DNA of 64,000 nucleotides from Clavelina lepadiformis (taxonomy: Eukaryota > Chordata > Ascidiacea > Aplousobranchia > Clavelinidae), in the NCBI RefSeq assembly GCF_947623445.1, contig NC_135245.1, forward strand, positions 6,827,501 through 6,891,500. Direction: 5' to 3'. The stretch's first letter is position 1; every line of letters begins with the position of its first letter. A model generated the notes under the pieces. It was not told the DNA's origin and did no database searches. It worked only from the letters and a program-made list of their open reading frames with translations. The position numbers were made by a program, and so were the translations under genes. Positions 46,901-58,942 of this stretch are shown in pieces.

Positions 46901-49900
46901 AGCCATTTAACGGCAATGTCAAAAGCGTCCCTCCAAACAAACTTGTTACCTGTAATAAAGGAAAGACTGTGATGGGTGCAAGTAAAATTTCAAATTTAAG
47001 AGTAAAACTAGATGCAGTGAAATACACAAAGTTATTTATTGTCTTAAAAAACAACAAACATAAGATGATAGGAGTATATAGTTGCAATAGCAAAATGCTA
47101 TAAAATATAAGAAAGATTTACGCGTTCTAAAATCTCAGTTTTTTCAAATGTTACCACACCAAGTCACCATTAATGTAACCTACACGTACAATTACCAGGT
47201 GCTGGAAAGGAATTTATTCTGTTCAAATAACTGGGCAAAATGTATTTCTAGTAATGACAGCTTGGTTATGGAAACTAATTAGAAATAATTATTCTTATGA
47301 AATCACCCACCACTTTTGCTTCTGTAACTTTTGGGAGCTTTCCAAAATTCCAGAACTGATTGAGATATTTCAATACTAGCCAAACCTAGTGCTGTAAAGA
47401 CTTTTTTGTTGCCAAATGGTGGATTTCTCCCGAAAACTGCACCCTGTGTTCACCATTTTATTAAATTAGTAGCTACATCGGGCGCAAATTGCTTTAAAAT
47501 GAAGAAGCTTGATATTGCCAAAACAGGCGTTTGTGCAAAAACAACAACAACCAACAAAAACTGCAAATGAGTACTTATTTGGCAAAGATATAATCCTTAC
47601 AAGAAAATGATTAAATCTACCCAAAAGCATTATACCAAATTTTGTGCTCTTTAAACTAGCCACGATTGGAGATATTTAATATGCTGCCAGCTCACCTTCA
47701 AATGCATGTTTTTGCCTAAATCATAAGCCTGACATAACAAGTGCTGAAAACTTTTGGGTTGACTTTTCCATGATATGGGGTTTACATCTCTAAAATTTGT
47801 AAATCAAGTTCCGTTAGGTTATAATCCAACTAAAATACTGGAACTCACACATAGAAACAAAACTTACATTACCAACTTGACTACAAGTAGGTGAGTTGTG
47901 TTTGCATGTTTAATATTGAGGTGCTATTTACAATTGTGCTGTATAGATCAAAATTGCTAGTGTTACGAAATGTGTACATTCCACACATAGGTGGCTTAAA
48001 ATGTTTTCAGGTTTGTTCCATTCATTTATAATTAATCAAAGATAATAATTTAACCAAACATTATAACCTAAGTTCAAATAAAAACCTACTTGATATGAGG
48101 CTGTAATCCCGGCTGTTCAGTATAATTCTACAACCAATACACGGCATTTAAATTAAAATGCAAACAAGTGGATCTTTGGTGATAGACTTGCGCATAAATT
48201 TTGTTTAAAAATATAATGAGCATTGAGTAAGTTTATATAAAGCACATAAACTTTGACAATAAATATATAAAAAGCGAAATGCAAAAATTGATTACCGGTA
48301 TATGATTAAAATCAGCCTCACCTGCAGAACAAAATCCACATCGCGTACCCAGCAGGCTTTGAACCCAGAATGAATGTCGTTATCAACATTAAAAGTGTTC
48401 ATATCAGTGTCAAGGTGTGAATGGACATATCTATACCATTCTGAAAAACATTTATTTATTTATTACAGAAAAGTCTACCACTCATAGATTATATAGAAAG
48501 GCTATAGCAATTTAAATACCAAACTATAGCTACAATAACCATTGCTAACAGTTATGTAACTTATGTCTATTCTATAATTAAAGTAACTTATACCAAACAT
48601 AATCTTTTTACCTTGCACTAACTATCTAACCTATGTTCAAACATTACTTTTAACGAAAAAATCTTACTTTAATTTTTAAAGACAAAATGTATCATTATGT
48701 TATATCAGTCAAAATTACTACCAACCTCTCACGTACATAACTGTGGGGTAATTCTGGTTGCCACTGTTATCCTTAACTGGCCTCCTGTCGGCAGCCTGAT
48801 AGCAGAGAAAAATTGAAACAAGAAAATGTAAATAGGTCATAATAAAATGTAACAGGGATAGTATAGCAGTCAGATTTCAACTGTCAACCACTATCAAAAA
48901 TTAATGGCTTACTATGGTCATTTCTTTCACCGCCTTGTAAAATTGTCCCAATGAAGCAAAGCAAAGTCCTTTTTTGTACTGGCAAGCAGTGTTGTATGGT
49001 TCATGAGCGATGCAATGCTGCATAAAGACAGACATTTTAGTTTTTCTAGATATTTAAGTTCAAGTTATGGATTATGCAAGTTTTATATTTGCTTGATATA
49101 CATAAAACTTCCTGAATGCGACAAGATAACAAGGCAATGTACTAAAAACAATAACTACTACAAAAACAAAATATTCTGTGACACAAAGACTCGTCAAATT
49201 AACACGGAAGTCCATCTGCAGAAAGAGTATTGATTATTATCTGAATGCCCACAATGTTGATGCCTTGGATCATTTTAGCATAACAAGTAGTAGAAATTGC
49301 AAATCTCACACGAAATGCTTCCAGTGCTTCAGGAATATCTCCGTGTTGATATAAAAGCTCAGCTTTGCTTTGGAATAATCTTGGTGAGGTTGGATTTATA
49401 CTCAAGGCCTTATCATAATACAGCAAGGCATCATCAAAGTTTCCCAATTCTCTGAAAATCAAAAATTAACAAAAGGAATATGCATTATTTTTCTTCAGGT
49501 TATAAACAGTTAAGAATGCAAAATATTGTTAAATAAGATTTTGGAAATTTAGTACTAATCAACATCACCATTCTTTTTACTTTCTCACATAACCACAACA
49601 AAGTGAATGAGTAAGTAGCACTACAGACAGTACAGATGATAAAACCTGAGGGCGTGTGCTATGCTTTGCATGATGTCGGTATTTTCAGGTTGAATAAGTA
49701 AAATTGCTTCATAAGTTTTGATGGCATCCTCCAATCTCTTCATCTGATAGAGACAAGCTGCTTGATAATGCATTGCCAATGTTTGTCGAGGATGTAGACG
49801 AAGAGACTCTTTTAAGTCGTTGTACGCCAAATTATATTTCTGCTCAAAACAATTAAAATCATCTGTTATCAATTTTTCATTGTTTGCTTTTCATAGAGCA

Positions 49901-52900
49901 AAGAGAAAAAAATGGCAGAAAAACACCAAAATTGCAATTTTAAAGTTTTGAGTTAGATTCGATAAATTATGATGTGAACACCATCATAGATATACCTCCA
50001 TGTAAACCAAAGATATTCCTCTTAATAAATAAATTGAGTGCGTGGGCCTAATTTTCAAAGCTTTCGTTAGGTCTTTATGTGCTTTAGCATGCTGTCCAAG
50101 AACAGTAAATGCCTAAATAAAAGTGAATAAACGTTAACATAAACACTTCATCCGTACATCAACGGTGGCTGGTAAGTGAAAAACGACCGCTAGGTTGGCA
50201 ATACTGCAGTAGCTAATGTAAAAAGTAAATTAGAATCAGGGTCAATTTGTACAATGTAGAAACAGAAGTTAACAAAATAGGAATATACAAAACAGAAATA
50301 ACAATATGATATTTCTGTATAAATATTTTACATAAATATAGCAATAAACCAGTAAAAACTAAAACTGTACATCAAATAAACTATACTTTATTAGTAAACT
50401 AATCAGCTATGTTTTGCTTAAACAAGACAATTCAAATTTTTGTTGGTTTATCCTTTTTGTTTTCTTCTAATTTTCGGTAAAGACCGCGTTTTTATGTTAT
50501 TTTATTTATTTTGACAGACTTATGATGCCTAACTGTAGCCGTAGGTGTAGTATATTTCTGTTTTAACATTGTACAAATTGAACCTAGTTTTAATTTAATT
50601 TTTACGTGAAATAAACGTGATTTACTTTTACAAGCTCTCATTGAAATTTATAGCAAACAATGTATGACAATCCAGAAAAAACAATGATAATCACACAGCA
50701 AAAAATTAATAGTTTTATGTCGAGTTGCCAAGAAGATAGTTATGATACATCCTAGAAAAAGGTTCCATTCTACCTCAGCTTTTGCTGTATAAATATGTAG
50801 CATGTCGTTCTCATTGGATGCAAAAAGGGCTGTTGTGTAGTCTTTAATAACATTTTCTGCATTGGTATCAACAGATAATCCAATTTTTTCGTAAGCCTGA
50901 GCTCGACCATAATGTAAAGCCGGACACACTGCATCATCCTGAATCTAATGTGGCACAATGTGAGTAAAATTCCCACCGGTAATAATGTTATTAACCAGGT
51001 ATGACAACAATGATCTTAATATATATTAACTAAATATATATATATATCTAATATACATACTTGAATAACATCTGTAAAATGTTTGACAGCAACATCAGGA
51101 TAACCACTTTGCAAGAGAACAAATCCCATTCCTAAACATCATAATACTTTGTAGAATGTGACTTTTTCTATCTATACCTACAAGGTGTTCATTCATTAGG
51201 TTGTTTAACAGTGATTAGTACGTTGATTTGTGATTAATTTTGTTTAATGCAATACATATTTCCAAAAAATTAACTGTTTTTAATTAATTAAAAAAGATGA
51301 AAAATTGATAATATCGAGTCTTCTAAGATAAACCCTAACGAAGTCAATTCCAGCACAAGCTCACAATAATAAAATATTTTACTCAAGCTGACTGTCCAAG
51401 TTGAGTCCACAGAGGTTGAAGTATTAAAATAGGCTTTTAGGTTATAGTAGCTTATACAGTACTTCCTCGATTATCCGGTCAAGTTGGGTCAATATTTTCA
51501 AAAATCTGACCGGATAAGCAAAAAAAACGGATAATTGAATTTGTATTTTTACATCATAGAAATAGAAACAGAGAGAACAAATACAGTAATGTACAGAAAA
51601 ATGTCATAACTCAGCACTTTTATGGTAAAAAACTGATCGAAATGTAGCAGTTTACAAAAAATTTACGCTTAATTTTCATTTGCAACAGCAAATCTACTAA
51701 AAAATGAATCAATCTTGGATTGTTTGCGGGAAGATTCACGTTTTTCGGCAGCTAACTCACGAAGTTGTACTAACGTGGAAGTGTTTGAAACTGTTGCTTC
51801 TGGCTGAAAACGTAGCCACGTCAGACACTGATCAAACATTCGCCTTGCTTCTGCATGAGAAACAGGGCATTGTGCTCTTTTTGTTGCGTCTTCTGTAGTT
51901 TCATCTGCATCTTCTTCATCACATATATCCTCTTCTTCTTCTGCTGAAACAAGATCAACTATTCCCTGCTCATCCATATGTTCGTAACCTGGATCGTCAG
52001 CTTGAAACCATCTGTCAACGTCAGAGGGTTCTAATTCAATGTTTAGTGCGGCAAATTGTTCCACGAAATCAGCATTTAGTATGCTATCGGAACAAACGGC
52101 GATTTCGTCCAGAGAAGATTCGTCGAGTGGAATAAGTTTTTGCCAAGATTTCCTTAATGTCTCTGGACTTATCTGTTCCCAAGCATTTGCTATCTTTTCT
52201 ACAACTCTCAGCATATCAATTTTCTTCAGAAAAGTTAACATATCATCCTCTGTCTGAGAAACCAGCTCTTTTAAAACAAACCGCCGATAAATTCTCTTCA
52301 GGCACTCCAAAACACCTTGATCCATGGGTTGTATGAGAGAAGTGACATTGGGCGGTAAAAACTTGGCAACAATCTTACCATCATTGGACACTAGTTCATC
52401 CTCGCTTGGGTGAGCTGAATAGTTGTCCAATATCAAGAATGCTTTTGGTTCCTGTCCTAATTCAATTAGATTTTTTTTTACATCAGGCACGAAGCAGTTT
52501 TGAAACCAATCGTTGAATATAACTGTATTATCCCAAGCATTTTTCTGGTGTCGATACACAACGGGCAATGTCGATTTGTCAATTCCACGAAAGCATCGGG
52601 GATTTTTTGCTTTGCCGATGAACAATAATGGCAGTTTAATGGAGCCACTTGCATTAGAACATGCATTTATAGTTATACGCTCTTTAGCTTTTTTGGTGCC
52701 AGATGGATCACTGTGGATCGTAGTCAAAGTTCGTCCAGGAAGCATTTTATAATAGAGACCAGTCTCATCGCAATTAAAAACTTGATCCAAAGAATATCCA
52801 TCAGCAAGCTCATCGAAAGAACGAACAAAATTGTCAGCGGAGATAACATCAGCACTTACTTTCTCTCCCGCAATTGCAAGACTTTTGATCCCAAAACGAT

Positions 52901-55900
52901 TGCAAAAGCGCCATTGGAAACCATAACTTGCATTAAAAGGCTTAGGGTTTTCTTCATAAAGAAGGTCGTGAAATTCGTCGTCGTTTATTAAACAATTGTA
53001 ACCAGTAGAAATACAACAATTAATGCATTCTCCAGTCTAGAATTATTAGTTTGTTACGTCACAAAGAAGTTAAACCGAACCTTAACAGAGTTTGGGCACA
53101 TCAATTATTGCTTGTGATGACATAATTGAAATGATTGTGTGATAGATTTTTCTTTTAGGTGGTATACAGGTCATTGATCAGTGTTGATCTAGTTTTGAAC
53201 AATGAGCTACAAGTACAGTAAGATTTTTAATGAGAATGGGCCTTAGTATTATAGCAGGACGGAGCTGCTCATAACTTTGCGGTTCATTTTACTACCGGTT
53301 CACAATGTGTTCACTGCAGTGGCTACAAGGAGAAAAGAACCAAGTAGAAAATTATTTTCTGATTTTTTCCTACCAGTTCAGTGAACACTGAACAGGTTGT
53401 CACCTCCCAAAGTCATTGATCACTTTTCATTGATTTCATTTTCATTGATTCACTTTTCTGTTACAATGATATTTTTTGTTATGAATACTTAATTAAAACA
53501 AGATAATAAGAACCTCATGACGACAAAAACTAGACCTTACAGTTGCAGTTTCATAATTTTCAGGCAACCAATCCTATCTATTGCAAATCAAGTTATATAT
53601 GAAAATAATATGAAGCGAAAATCAAGTATAAGTACTACTTAACGTACAAGTACAACTTACAACAACAGTATCTGTTGTTCTTACCAGTTTTAAAAGATAT
53701 TTCCTCATCTTCACACAGGAAAGAAATTGAATTTGACTTGATAATTTCCATGGCTGTGTCCTAGTTCAGAGAATTATACAGCCACTTTACGAAAGTTTCA
53801 ATCATTAAAACACTTTTAACTAATACATGCAAAATTTTTAAACAAAATTTAAAATTTTTGACGCAACTGACAATTGGTCTATAACTAGTATGACCTTATA
53901 ATACATTTCGTAAAAGCTTTTACCCTAATAAGATCATGATCCAATGATTCAACATCACATTTGCGTGGCTTTGAATTGCCTTCTTTGTCAGATTCGTTGG
54001 TATCAACATTATCTTTGCACAAACCTCTTTCAACCTTCCAATTTAGTTCTGCAGGAAGTAAGTAGGAAGTTTAAAAGCACAGGATTCAGTGATTAACTAT
54101 AATTCATTTTTAGCAATTAATTCAAACTGCTATGGCTAAGTCACCATTTACTTTGATAGTTTTTAAAACTACATTAATTTTACTAGATAAGTTTTATTAC
54201 ACATTAAAAAAGAACTATCGTTGCTTACAGAGGTAGACAGTCAGTATTTGAAACTACCGTCAGTCACGGTACTTAGCAAATAATGTACCAACGGTTCCGG
54301 TATTTGGTACTATTTTAAAAAAGTAGTTTGGTACTTTGTCGGTACTAGGTATTTTTTGCGTAGAAGAGGCTGCTGCAAATGCAATGTTTGCCGTTATTAT
54401 GCCCCGGTAAATGTTACTTCAGGTCAAAACATATGTGACGTTAATCGCTTGCAATTTTAGCATACTTGACATTTCAATATTAAAAAAGATCAACAGATGT
54501 TAACATTGGTATTAAGGATCGATTAAGGATTAATTACCATGTATTTTTGAAAACATACTTGTTAAAATTTTGAAATAATCACGTGAAAAGTACTGAGTAC
54601 CGGGACCGACTGCAATTTCTTGAAAAAAGTAATTCGGTACCGGTACCGAAAAAGTACTGCAGTACAGTAATTTACTATTCTAGTACCACGGTACTGCCCA
54701 TCTATGGTTGCTTAGCTTTTTCTAAAGCGCAGTTATAAGTACCAGAAAAACAAAGCAGTGATGATATAATTAATAGATACTGCATTAAATGCTACATGTC
54801 AGTGTTTCTCAAAGTTTTTTGTCCAGGTGTCTCCTTATCACAGTGAAAAGTTGATCATCATCGTCATCCCAGAGGAAAACGTTCTTCAAACTTTTTTAGC
54901 TTGTACTGGGATCTGGGTACCCTATTTTAGGACATCCTGCATTTAGAAAAAAAAAGCACAAAGATTCTTTCTGTGTCACTGTGGTGACACTTAACAAAGA
55001 CTCTACTGACTGCGTGAACAGTTGATCAGTTTGTCAAAATAGCGAACAGGAATCATATCCACAAAAAGGTTACAGTAGTTGCAGTATAGTGTTACTAATA
55101 TTACATTTCATTGATGTGGATGGCATGGCAAGTGAGAATGAAATGACAGAGTTGCTTTGTGCCATAACACGCAACAAATGTGTATTCCTGCCAATTGCCA
55201 TAATTTCCAGTGATTTGTCCATTTAATTCTAATAAGGAGAATTTGCGCATATCGTCACTTTTTCCACATCCCCTGGAGGTGCCGATATAGGAAAATACTG
55301 ATTCTGAAATTTGACCATCTATAAGTGCTCGTAAACTAACTTCTGTTACTGGTTAGGTAACACCACAGCCCATACATAGTACATAGTATTGATGTACATA
55401 TTTCATCTCATCATACGCACAGACTAGACATAAATCTTTTTGTCGGATTACTTTTTATCTAACTAAACCATAATTAGTATTCTATAGTGCAAAAAGGTTT
55501 GAATGTTCTGTAAATGCTATATTTTTGAAGCTTGTTAGGTGGTTGTCAATATCAATAGCATCACGGTACAAAAACCACCAATGTCATTGGGTGAATGTGC
55601 CCCACATGAATAACCAGCCACAAAGCCACTTTACAACGTGAAAAAAGCAAAAATGTCAGCTCTATTTCGATTGCGTTCATTTGCAACAATAAAAAAATCA
55701 CATTCAGTGTGAAGATAAAATCGAATGGCAATTTAATGCAAGCCACTGAAAACGAGTCTTTATGCAGATCTCATCCAGTATTCAGCCATAATATTTTGAG
55801 TTACTGCTGTATTGCCTCCCATGCTGTTTGCACTCTGTGATATTTCTATCAACTACTTAAAGAAACACTGCTATATGCAAAAAATACCATAAAATTCAAA

Positions 55901-56083
55901 TGCATAATAGTGTTAATTCACACTTTCCATACCGTTTATTTTTACAAGGTCACTGGTTGATGAATGCTTGCTTTTGTAGTCTTCAGCAGCAATGTTGATG
56001 CAACAGAAAAAAGCAGTAAGGCAGAGATGGAAGATAAAAAACTTGCTCAAACAAAACTTTCCATAAAGGTTTGGTCTATACAT
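43994..56083 (-). CDS. TTC13: Tetratricopeptide repeat protein 13
   Basis: Twenty-four exons join in phase to 837 aa (vertebrate TTC13 about 860): 56083-55933, 54048-53924, 53760-53685, 51131-51061, 50938-50774, 50112-49996, 49839-49646, 49451-49310, 49017-48913, 48795-48726, 48440-48322, 48127-48090, 47789-47696, 47443-47311, 46949-46898, 46748-46662, 46597-46520, 46288-46213, 46115-45991, 45822-45684, 45613-45528, 45401-45323, 45117-45038, 44105-43994. Exon 1 encodes a signal peptide (FFIFHLCLTAFFCCINIAA). TPRs fill about residues 118-382, for example ELGNFDDALLYYDKALSINP. Family-specific blocks follow: YNTACQYKKGLCFASLGQFY, RYVHSHLDT, EQPGLQPHIK (in a 38-nt exon), WRDAFDIAVKW, LVYYFFNLYPLS, and the C-terminal LEKVSDKFHTFRDILQVLQ. 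The exact role is poorly known; the signal peptide and TPRs suggest a secretory-pathway protein. Introns 1 and 3 carry transposons. Confidence 0.93.
51457..53045 (-). mobile_element. 5'-truncated Tigger/pogo transposon in TTC13 intron 3
   Basis: The 3' end is marked by CAGTACTTCCTCGATTATCC at 51457, preceded by TA (the pogo/mariner target dinucleotide). A subterminal inverted pair TTATCCGGTCA / TGACCGGATAA lies at 51471-51481 and 51507-51517. No matching terminus was found on the other side, so the 5' end is missing. It is inserted in the same orientation as TTC13, between exons 3 and 4. Confidence 0.8.
51669..53030 (-). pseudogene. Tigger-like DDE transposase, N-terminally truncated
   Basis: A continuous frame from about 52995 down to 51669 encodes the end of the CENP-B-type DNA-binding domain (FQWRFCNRFGIKSLAIAGEK) and a complete DDE catalytic core. 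The acidic residues are in NCDETG, in LILDNYSAHP and in IQPMDQGVLECLKR, so the triad is intact. An acidic tail (EEEEDICDEEDADET) follows. Just upstream, SRLENAL in another frame (about 53035) is the remnant of the preceding helix, showing a frameshift or deletion; the first helix-turn-helix half is gone. The catalytic part looks recent, but with a defective DNA-binding end the copy is probably inactive. Confidence 0.82.
54228..54706. mobile_element. hAT-like MITE with 8-bp target duplication, TTC13 intron 1
   Basis: Starts CAGAGGTAGACAGT, and its end complement is CATAGATGGGCAGTACC. It is flanked on both sides by GTTGCTTA (54220-54227 and 54707-54714), a perfect 8-bp target duplication as made by hAT transposases. 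Same family as 13123-13908. No coding capacity. Confidence 0.8.
54800..55870. mobile_element. hAT-like element, TTC13 intron 1
   Basis: Left end CAGTGTTTCTCAAAG and right-end complement CAGTGTTTCTTTAAG. The flanking octamers CTACATGT and CTATATGC match at six of eight positions, consistent with an aged target duplication. No intact transposase frame is visible in 1071 bp. Confidence 0.65.
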
Positions 56084-57285
56084 TTTCTACCTGTTTCCTA
56101 AAATATTTAAGTTGTCACAGATAGGATGGTACGGAAACCAGCTTATCTAAAAATCTAACATGAAATTTATCAGAAAGAAATATAAATAAAGATGAGGCAA
56201 AACGTTTTTCTGGATCTTGGCGGCAAATTTATCTGATGGTGCAAGCGTGACATAACACTGCAAAATATGCAACTGTACCTTAATTTTAACCACTCCATTT
56301 CTATACTTAAGTTCAACGAATTTTTGTAAACTATATATCATTACAATTTTGAAGCATTTTACTTTCTAAATGCTACAAATTTATTAGAAAAATTGAGATA
56401 ATGTGATGTTATTTTTTACTTCGAAATAAACTGCTAAGTACCAGTATTACTAAAAATAATAGAATTAAATCAGATTAAAACGATAGGAACTTAATTTGTA
56501 ATAGCAAAAAACACATAACCATTAGCCAAAAAGTTGTATTTAGGAGTATTTTCACAAATTGGCATCAGAAAGAATTATAAACAAAATAAAAAAACTAGGA
56601 GCGGAAGTGAGCACCACATCATATATAAACCAACTATAATTTAAAAACTATGTATTATGTCACTATGCTTTAACTATATGTAAAAATTAGTGATAAGTCA
56701 AAATATCTCAGTGGCATTCACTACAAGCATAGACTATTAATTTCAATTCAATTTAAGATGCTGAAAAATATGACCTTTTTAAAGACGGGTGGTGCTTTTA
56801 TAAACAAAATTCATCTTTTGTTCAGGACTACTTGAATTTCATTGTCTATACCAATAATTACTCACCATTTGAACCCCAGTTAACAAGCTCGCCTTTGACT
56901 TATTTTTGATCAATCCATTTTCATTTGGTATCCAGTTTTTTTGTTTGGCCTGATTTAGAACTGTTTACCAATAAAACTAAATAGAAGCAAGTGTCATGTT
57001 ACCCAGGAGCATGATAAAGTAGCATTGTTAAGTATCAATCTAACTGGAGCACTTATGATACTTTGTTAATGCCCCCGACCGGAAAGTATGGTATTTTTAG
57101 ACAATAAATCGTACATGCATAGATGAAAAATTTTGGTGTGATGGCGTGCACTAAAGCTTCAATTCCTGGTTCGTTTATTACAAATTGGCTTTCAATCGAA
57201 ACCCAGTTTTTCTTCGTTTACTTATTATAAATCTGTGCTAAAATAAAAAAATTTGGCGTGCTTGTTGAAGAATCTCTTGGGTGCA
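56084..57285. other. Region upstream of TTC13
   Basis: Expected to hold the TTC13 promoter; no diagnostic motif seen. An open minus-strand stretch at 56867-56956 (KQKNWIPNENGLIKNKSKAS) ends at a strong donor (CAAATG|GTGAGT) but does not fit the phase of TTC13 exon 2, so it was left out of that gene. Confidence 0.4.
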
Positions 57286-57703
57286 GCGGCCATACTTTCC
57301 ACTATGGGCATTTAGTTTGTTAGTGTGGAGTAGGGATGTGCCGCTAGGAAGATTATTCGGGTTCGCACGAACCCGAATATAATGAAGGTCGACACGAACG
57401 AATCCCGAATCTATTCGTATTAGAACCAAATGATAAAATTTCCTCCGAAAGTTGTCAAATCTTGCTTCTAAAATGACGTAATCGATAAACAAGTGTGGCA
57501 TTGTTGGGAAACTAGATCATCATTTTTTACGAAAGTCAGTAAATTTGTAAGTAATGTTGTATTCGGGTTCGCCAGTGTTGGTATTCGTGTTCGCCCGAAT
57601 CTTCCATAAAGGCGATATTCGGCGAATCTATTCGGGTATGGGTTCCTATCGGCCCATCCCTAGTGTGGAGTCAACACTCTAACTACTACACTACGCTGCC
57701 GAC
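57286..57703 (-). mobile_element. tRNA-like SINE interrupted by a MITE
   Basis: On the minus strand it reads GGCAGCGTAGTGTAGTAGTT then AGAGTGTTGACTC, which resembles the head of tRNA-derived SINEs. It is split at GTGTGGAG by the 332-bp element at 57331-57662 and resumes with TAACAAACTAAATGCCC. Outer boundaries are approximate. Confidence 0.5.
57331..57662. mobile_element. 332-bp hAT-like MITE with perfect 8-bp target duplication
   Basis: Terminal inverted repeats TAGGGATGTGCCGCTAGGAA and TAGGGATGGGCCGATAGGAA (18 of 20 identical) bound the element. GTGTGGAG is duplicated exactly at 57323-57330 and 57663-57670. The interior repeats an ATTCGGGTTCG motif in both orientations. No coding capacity. 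The perfect duplication implies a fairly recent insertion. Confidence 0.88.
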
Positions 57704-57875
57704 AACATTAGTTTCTATAGAAGAATCATGTTGCTTGGCAAGTTAGGTTTCTTTTATTATTCAAAATAATTGAAGGTCGCAATATTCGGAAAGGACGATG
57801 TTTTTGGGCCGTATGCGACCCTTGAAACTGCAGTTGAGAACCAGCAAAAATTTCTTTTTCTTTTACACTTTATAG

Positions 57876-58223
57876 GCATTTCATCCAGATATTGACAGAG
57901 TATCTCCAATGAGAATCGAATATTGCTTGCATGATTCAGGCATAGCCAGGGAAATTGTTTGGAAAAATGACAGTCCAAGGCTAAGGAATCTCTATGAAAC
58001 TCGATACTTTTGTGCCGGCCAACCACCCAGCATGCTATGCCATGACTTAGAAGTTATGTTCTTTAACGCTTACTTACCTTCTTTTTGGCGCACTGTCATA
58101 TGGGCTACTTGTTTAATGTACCTTTCAAGCTTTCCTTCCTATAGCAGACAACACCGAAAACTGAAAAAATCCGCAAAGCCAGGGTTCAAGCATAAAACCA
58201 TGTTAAAACATAATACACAGTAG
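57876..58223 (+). CDS. Unrecognised open exon-like frame
   Basis: After a plausible acceptor (CACTTTATAG|GCATTT) a 115-codon frame runs to a stop at 58223: HPDIDRVSPMRIEYCLHDSG, then RLRNLYETRYFCAGQPP, and a basic end. It lies beside hAT-like sequence (TTGAGAACCAGC near 57835). Could be a transposon-derived or host exon; no family recognised. Confidence 0.2.
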   Translation, partial: AFHPDIDRVSPMRIEYCLHDSGIAREIVWKNDSPRLRNLYETRYFCAGQPPSMLCHDLEVMFFNAYLPSFWRTVIWATCLMYLSSFPSYSRQHRKLKKSAKPGFKHKTMLKHNTQ

Positions 58224-58687
58224 AAGATAAAAAGAGTTGGCCAACGTTTTATAAAAGGGGATTTCCCAAAAGTGGACCATCCGTTTTATTGTTGAACTGC
58301 ATGAGCAAGAAAGACCATAAAAGTTTTATTATAAAAAAATTGAATCTATTTACAACTACAAAACAAAATTTCATAAGCTACGTGTTTGGGGAGCAGAAAC
58401 GAACTTAACTCGAGTCAAAAAGCAACTACTTGGTTAGCTGCCAACATGATGGGACGGAAATACCTTCTTGTTAAGCAATTTGGTGCAATACATAGCCTTA
58501 AGGCTAAAATAATAGACACATACGCCTAGCTAACTGAATTTCTCATTTTACAACCCGTGGACTTCGAAGGAGGAATAATCAAAATGCTACCGGCAAAGAA
58601 TTTCTTTAACCTAATGTTTCCCAAAGTTGGCAATATCAACTCCGTTTGGGTTATCCAAGCATCTCAGTCGCTTAAAGGTTACACTGA

Positions 58688-58942
58688 ATGCGATTTACCG
58701 ATTGCAAGCTGTTAACGCAATCGCATCAGAATACACTTGATGATGCTTTCGACAAGAATTTGAAACGACAGAAACAAATGGAATTTTTACAGAAACTCCA
58801 AGCACGTCAAGATTTTTTGGCATTCTATTTAGTAAAATATAATCAAACAAAATCGATTTTTACTGAACTGCCTAGGCCTACAGAAGTACATAATGAAGCA
58901 AAGCAAGTATTAACACTAGGCCTAAATGGCTGTGACATATAA
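58688..58942 (+). CDS. Unrecognised 84-codon open frame, helical
   Basis: Encodes a charged, helix-prone peptide (DDAFDKNLKRQKQMEFLQKL, then RQDFLAFYLVKY). It starts with ATG and ends at TAA. No recognised family, no splice context that I can defend. May be chance. Confidence 0.18.
   Translation: MRFTDCKLLTQSHQNTLDDAFDKNLKRQKQMEFLQKLQARQDFLAFYLVKYNQTKSIFTELPRPTEVHNEAKQVLTLGLNGCDI

Noticed and set aside
51669..52790. Transposase frame as a domesticated host gene
   Set aside because: Transposon terminus with adjacent TA, broken DNA-binding domain and location inside a TTC13 intron point to an ordinary decaying insertion.
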